This document shows positions 15,680-19,495 of a stretch of DNA of 19,495 nucleotides, piece after piece. Each line of letters starts with the position of its first letter. The first letter of the stretch is position 1. Source of the DNA: Desulfobulbaceae bacterium (GTDB taxonomy: Bacteria > Desulfobacterota > Desulfobulbia > Desulfobulbales > Desulfurivibrionaceae); the NCBI GenBank assembly GCA_003557565.1, contig PWOG01000206.1, forward strand, positions 1-19,495, in the 5' to 3' direction. The translations under genes were made by a program, and so were the position numbers. The notes under the pieces were generated by a model. The model made no database searches and was not told where the DNA came from. It saw nothing but the letters and a program-made list of their open reading frames with translations.

Positions 15680-16093
15680 TCAGCCATTGGCCCGGCCGGC
15701 TCTCCCGCATCGTGGCGGTTAACACAGATCGGCGATCAGCAGATAGCTGCGGCTGTTAATTTGTCGAATAATTAATATAAAAAATCGATTGATCGGGAAC
15801 CTTCAAAGGGGAGTCTGGTCTACTTAACAAGTATCGATGTTTCCTGCTCAATAACCGCCGACAGGATTTCAGGCCTGTTTTGTTGTCCGCGACTGTCGGG
15901 GGAAGGCCAGGGCAGCCTTCTTGCGGGATTTGGGCAGGGTTTGGACGAGGCCAAACTTATTGCCCTTTTTCATCCTGGTCGGCATCGTTTGATCCCGCCT
16001 TACAATGCGCACTTCCGCGTGTTACTCCCAAAGGTCTCCTTCCGGCTCTGTGATGTTACTGAACATAAAGAGCTGACAATTGGATTATATCTT
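15680..16093. other. Non-coding stretch between the kinase and the channel gene
   Basis: This 414-bp region has no convincing gene. An AT-rich block at 15757-15785 (TTAATATAAAAAAT) could hold a promoter. A 7-bp inverted repeat, CCGACAG (15858-15864) and CTGTCGG (15893-15899), could be a regulator site or a weak hairpin. GCAG/CTGC and CAGC/GCTG half-stems near 15736-15756 could be a poor terminator for the kinase operon. The open frame of the channel gene extends back to 15941, but that part does not read like protein of the family. Confidence 0.5.
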
Positions 16094-19000
16094 ATGTTTA
16101 AACCCAGCTTATGCCTGTTTTTGCTATGCGTTATGTTGGTCGGTCAGCTTGGGTCAGCCGCTCCCGCCGGAGCGAAAGCAGGCATCGAATCGACCATCGA
16201 ATATGTCAGGACCAACATTGAGGCGGTCAGTGACGAAAGCCAGACCGAGGGTGAAAAAGGAGAACTGCGGAAAATCTATGAGCAGACTTTAAGCTTTCTT
16301 CGACAGAGTCGGAAACTGACGGCCGAGCAGGCGGACTTGCGCCAACAGGTCGAGGAGGCTCCCCAGCAGCTTCAGGAGATTCAGCGCCAGCGGGAACAGA
16401 TCAGAGAACCGGACCCGGACCAATTGCGCGACATTTTCAACCGGCAGGATCTGGATGAGCTGGAAGGATTATTGGGAGTCAAGGTGGAGCGCATGTTCAA
16501 TCGGCAGAATGAACTCACCGATGTTAACAGTAAACTCATTGCCGCCCAGACCCGCCCTGAACGGACCCAGACCAGGTTGTCGGCCAACCGGGAGCGTGAA
16601 CAGGAGATTGATGAAGAACTCCGGGTCTTGCTGCGTCAACCCGAGAGTCGGGAGCGGGAGGCCCGGCAGGATATGCTCCGGGCCCAACGGCAGAGTCTGC
16701 AGAAAAATAATGATCTGCTGAGCCAGCAACTGGCCGCCAACAGCACTTTACAGGAGCTTGCGGCCCAAAAACGGGATTTATTGAACGCCCAGATCGCCGA
16801 GATTGATGCGGGAATCAGGGTTTTGCAGGTCGTTATCAACGAAAAGCGGCGCAGCCTTTCCGAGCAAGCCGTCAGCGATGCCAGGGCCCAGATACTGCTG
16901 AACGGCAATCATCAATTACTCCGTGAACAGGGAAGCCTGAACCAGGATCTCAGCGAAGAACTCCTGCGCACCTCCCACTTGGTTGGCGAACTGACCCGCA
17001 GAAACATCGAGACCAAGCAGCAGACTGACAGCCTTACCCAGATCGACCAGGCCCTGGAACAGCAAATCAGTGTGCTGGAAGGGAATTTGCTCTTATCCCG
17101 GATCCTCCATCAGCAAAAAAAGACCCTGCCGGCGGTGCGGATTGACAAGAACGTGGCCGATAAGGTCGCCGATTTACGGCTGCGCCAGTTCGAACTCAAT
17201 GCCCTGCGTGATCAACTGGCCAGGCCGGACTCTTACCTGGAAGACCTGCTCGGCCATCTGCCCGCCTATCAGCAGGAGAGCCTGCGTCCTGAGATGGAGC
17301 AGGTGATCGCCAGTCGCGTCAACCTGGTTGAAAAACTGAGTAACAATATCAACAAACTGCTCACCCAGGCCGTGACCCTGCAGCTCGGTCAACAAAAGCT
17401 TCAACAGTTAAGTCGTGAACTCCAGCAAACCATTGACGATCAGTTGTTCTGGGTCGCCAGCAACCGACCGCTAAGCCGGGACTGGCTGATGGCCATGCCG
17501 GAACAAGTGCCTAAGCAATGGCAAAGGATGCAGCCCCTGGAACAGTTTAAAACCCTGGGCGCCTCTCTGCCGGCCAAATGGCCCTGGTTGATATCACTGG
17601 CGGTGCTGCTCGGTCTTTATGCCCGCTTGCGCCCGATTTTGCACCGGCAGCTTCTGGTCATCAATGAAGATATCGATCAGTTTCCCCGCGACAGTGTCCG
17701 CCACACTCCCACGGCCATGGGGCTGACGGCCCTGCTGGTCACCCCGGTGCCGCTGGTCCTGGCCGCTGCCGGGATGATCCTGAGTTTCGGCCAGGTTCTG
17801 GCCATGCCGGCCCTGGGCCATGGGCTGCTGCAACTGGCGCTGGCTTGGTTTGTGCTGCACCTGCTATACCGTTTTCTGGAGCCCCGCGAGGGTCTTGCCG
17901 TCAGGCATTTTCGCTGGGATGGCGAGCTGGTGGAACATCTCCAGCGCCTGACCGGCAAGCTGGCCGTGGTCATGCTGGCGGTGGTGCTGATTGTGGCCAT
18001 CAACTCCACCAGTCCTGAACAGCTTGGCGATGACGTATTGGGCCGCCTGCTGATGCTGGTCGGCATGATCCTGCTGGGAGCCGTGCTGGGCCGCATGATG
18101 TGGTGCACTTTTCCCCTTTACCACTCACGGATCCTTTACTTCGGAGCCATCCTGCTGCTGACCATGCTGCCGTGGATCCTGGCCGGCATGACCGCCTGGG
18201 GTTATCATTATACCTCGATCATGCTGGCCGAGCGCTTCATCATCACTCTCTACCTTCTGGTCTTGTGGGTACTGCTGGAAGGAACCATGGTGCGCAACCT
18301 CAAAGTGGCCGGGCGCCGCTTGGCCTATCAGCTGGCGTTGAGCAAAAGCAAGGAAGAGCAACAGCGGGAAAACGAGGCGGGTGAAGGTCTCGTTGATATT
18401 CCGGCCATGGACATCCAGCAGATTAATCAGCAGTCCCTGCGCCTGATCAAGCTTGGCATCATGATTTTGTTCGGAGCCCTGGTCTATCTGATTTGGGCGG
18501 ATCTGCTCAGCGCCGTGTCCTATCTGGATTCGTTTACCTTGTGGGAATACAACAGCGGCAGTGCCCAGAGTCCGGCTCTGCTTGCGGTCAGCGTCGCCGA
18601 TATGCTGGTTGTTCTGTTAATTGTCGCCTTCACCGTCACCCTGGCCCGCAATCTGCCCGGACTGCTGGAGATTTCCGTGTTGTCACGGCTGCCGTTGAAA
18701 CGGGGCAGCAGCTACGCCATCACCACTTTGCTCAGCTACGCTATTGTCAGTATCGGCTTCATCTTCGGATTGTCGTTTTTGGGGGTAAGCTGGGATAAAC
18801 TGCAATGGTTGGTTGCCGCCCTGGGGATCGGGTTGGGCTTCGGCCTCCAGGAAATCTTCGCCAACTTCGTTGCCGGGCTGATAATCCTGCTGGAGCGTCC
18901 GGTGCGGATCGGCGACGTGGTAACCATCGGCAACCTGTCCGGCACGGTAAACCACATCCGGATCCGTGCCACCACCATCACCGATTTCGACCGCAAGGAT

Positions 19001-19405
19001 ATCATCGTCCCCAACAAAACCTTCGTCACCGATCAGTTGATCAACTGGTCCCTGTCCGACACCGTGATCAGGGTGACCATCAGGCTTGGGGTGGCCTACG
19101 GTTCCGATCTCGTCCAGGTCCGGGAGATGCTACTCCGGATAGTCAGGAAAAATCCCCGGGTGCTCAAGGATCCGAAGCCCACCGTCCTGTTGCTGAACTT
19201 CGGGGAAAGTACCCTTGATCATGAGTTGTCGTTTCATGTCTGCGAATTGTCCGAAAAGGACCAGGTGATCGATGAAATCAACCGGGAAATAGAAAGGCTG
19301 TTCCAGAAAAACGGGATTGAAATTGCCTTCCGCCGACTGGATATCAATCTCCGTAACAGCGAGGGGGTTGAAAAGCTGGTGGCCGGCAAGGAAGTAAACG
19401 GCTAG
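16094..19405 (+). CDS. Large mechanosensitive channel of the MscS family, MscK/MscM-like
   Basis: The ATG at 16094 gives 1103 residues starting with a Sec signal peptide (FKPSLCLFLLCVMLVGQLG) and then a long periplasmic coiled coil (about 25-480, Gln/Glu/Arg/Leu-rich). This is followed by about eight or more membrane helices (from about 495) and the MscS core at about 873-1090. The core shows the pore helix VAALGIGLGFGLQEIFANFVAGLIILLERPVRIGD and the beta domain with NHIRIRATTITDFDR and IIVPNKTFV. The size matches E. coli MscK (1120) and MscM (1107). Such channels open on membrane tension to release solutes during hypo-osmotic shock. The frame could start at 15941, but that adds 51 residues ahead of the signal peptide. 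The ribosome site is weak (GGA about 9 bases upstream). No functional link to the formate genes is evident. Confidence 0.93.
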   Translation: MFKPSLCLFLLCVMLVGQLGSAAPAGAKAGIESTIEYVRTNIEAVSDESQTEGEKGELRKIYEQTLSFLRQSRKLTAEQADLRQQVEEAPQQLQEIQRQREQIREPDPDQLRDIFNRQDLDELEGLLGVKVERMFNRQNELTDVNSKLIAAQTRPERTQTRLSANREREQEIDEELRVLLRQPESREREARQDMLRAQRQSLQKNNDLLSQQLAANSTLQELAAQKRDLLNAQIAEIDAGIRVLQVVINEKRRSLSEQAVSDARAQILLNGNHQLLREQGSLNQDLSEELLRTSHLVGELTRRNIETKQQTDSLTQIDQALEQQISVLEGNLLLSRILHQQKKTLPAVRIDKNVADKVADLRLRQFELNALRDQLARPDSYLEDLLGHLPAYQQESLRPEMEQVIASRVNLVEKLSNNINKLLTQAVTLQLGQQKLQQLSRELQQTIDDQLFWVASNRPLSRDWLMAMPEQVPKQWQRMQPLEQFKTLGASLPAKWPWLISLAVLLGLYARLRPILHRQLLVINEDIDQFPRDSVRHTPTAMGLTALLVTPVPLVLAAAGMILSFGQVLAMPALGHGLLQLALAWFVLHLLYRFLEPREGLAVRHFRWDGELVEHLQRLTGKLAVVMLAVVLIVAINSTSPEQLGDDVLGRLLMLVGMILLGAVLGRMMWCTFPLYHSRILYFGAILLLTMLPWILAGMTAWGYHYTSIMLAERFIITLYLLVLWVLLEGTMVRNLKVAGRRLAYQLALSKSKEEQQRENEAGEGLVDIPAMDIQQINQQSLRLIKLGIMILFGALVYLIWADLLSAVSYLDSFTLWEYNSGSAQSPALLAVSVADMLVVLLIVAFTVTLARNLPGLLEISVLSRLPLKRGSSYAITTLLSYAIVSIGFIFGLSFLGVSWDKLQWLVAALGIGLGFGLQEIFANFVAGLIILLERPVRIGDVVTIGNLSGTVNHIRIRATTITDFDRKDIIVPNKTFVTDQLINWSLSDTVIRVTIRLGVAYGSDLVQVREMLLRIVRKNPRVLKDPKPTVLLLNFGESTLDHELSFHVCELSEKDQVIDEINREIERLFQKNGIEIAFRRLDINLRNSEGVEKLVAGKEVNG

Positions 19406-19411
19406 CCCGGC

Positions 19412-19495
19412 ATGGGCAAAGATGGAATCCGCCGGATTCTGGCCCGTCAACTTCACCCGGGCGTAAGTGATCACGGGGGCGAAATGGTAAGCGCC
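19412..19495 (+). CDS. Possible start of a gene running off the right edge
   Basis: An ATG six bases after the channel stop opens 28 codons with no stop up to the window end, including ILARQLHPGVSDHGGEM. No ribosome site is visible close to the ATG, so this may be chance. The HGGE segment faintly recalls the C-terminal NifU-like Fe-S scaffold domain, but the fragment is too short to claim that. Confidence 0.25.
   Translation, partial: MGKDGIRRILARQLHPGVSDHGGEMVSA

Noticed and set aside
1..19495. CRISPR arrays, tRNA or rRNA genes, transposases, phage genes
   Set aside because: No regularly spaced repeats, no tRNA-like or rRNA sequence, and no transposase or integrase reading frame was recognised.

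Overview
The window is about 19.5 kb of GC-rich DNA from a Gram-negative anaerobe. It holds a complete biogenesis and structural locus for a selenocysteine-containing, Tat-exported, membrane-bound formate dehydrogenase of the FDH-N/FDH-O type. The enzyme type, a MoeA fused to a periplasmic-binding-like domain, a sigma-54 style promoter and an NtrC-family regulator suggest a deltaproteobacterial (Desulfobulbales-like) sulfur-metabolising bacterium. The phylum guess is inference; no rRNA or other marker gene is present.

Minus strand, 10.3 kb down to 0.3 kb (transcribed right to left): fdnG (catalytic subunit with an in-frame UGA at codon 188 and a SECIS hairpin just after it), fdnH (four 4Fe-4S clusters, membrane anchor), fdnI (cytochrome b with four heme-ligand histidines), fdhE (four CxxC pairs), an unrecognised 76-residue Cys-containing protein, fdhD (sulfur transfer to the Mo cofactor), a 110-bp interrupted palindrome, moeA, and a second moeA fused to a substrate-binding-protein-like domain. 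fdnG/fdnH and fdnI/fdhE overlap by ATGA, and fdnH/fdnI overlap by 23 bases, so the structural genes look translationally coupled. The set covers catalysis, electron transfer to quinone, and Mo insertion and maturation. The selenium genes (selABCD) and mobA are not in the window.

The 385-bp divergent region (10322-10706) holds a good match to a sigma-54 promoter facing fdnG. About 115-150 bp further upstream is a tandem pair of identical 15-bp boxes with a 20-bp period that could be enhancer sites. On the plus strand come three genes in a row: an NtrC-type sigma-54 activator with a receiver domain, a periplasmic ligand-binding protein of the branched-chain amino acid/amide family, and a membrane histidine kinase with a large periplasmic domain and a PAS domain. 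The simplest reading is a binding-protein-assisted two-component system that switches on the divergent formate dehydrogenase operon through sigma-54. This is the most interesting hypothesis in the window; its ligand is unknown.

After a 414-bp non-coding stretch, 16094-19405 encodes a large MscK/MscM-like mechanosensitive channel, apparently unrelated to formate metabolism. Both window edges contain possible gene starts running off the ends (minus strand 1-54; plus strand 19412-19495), each too short to identify.
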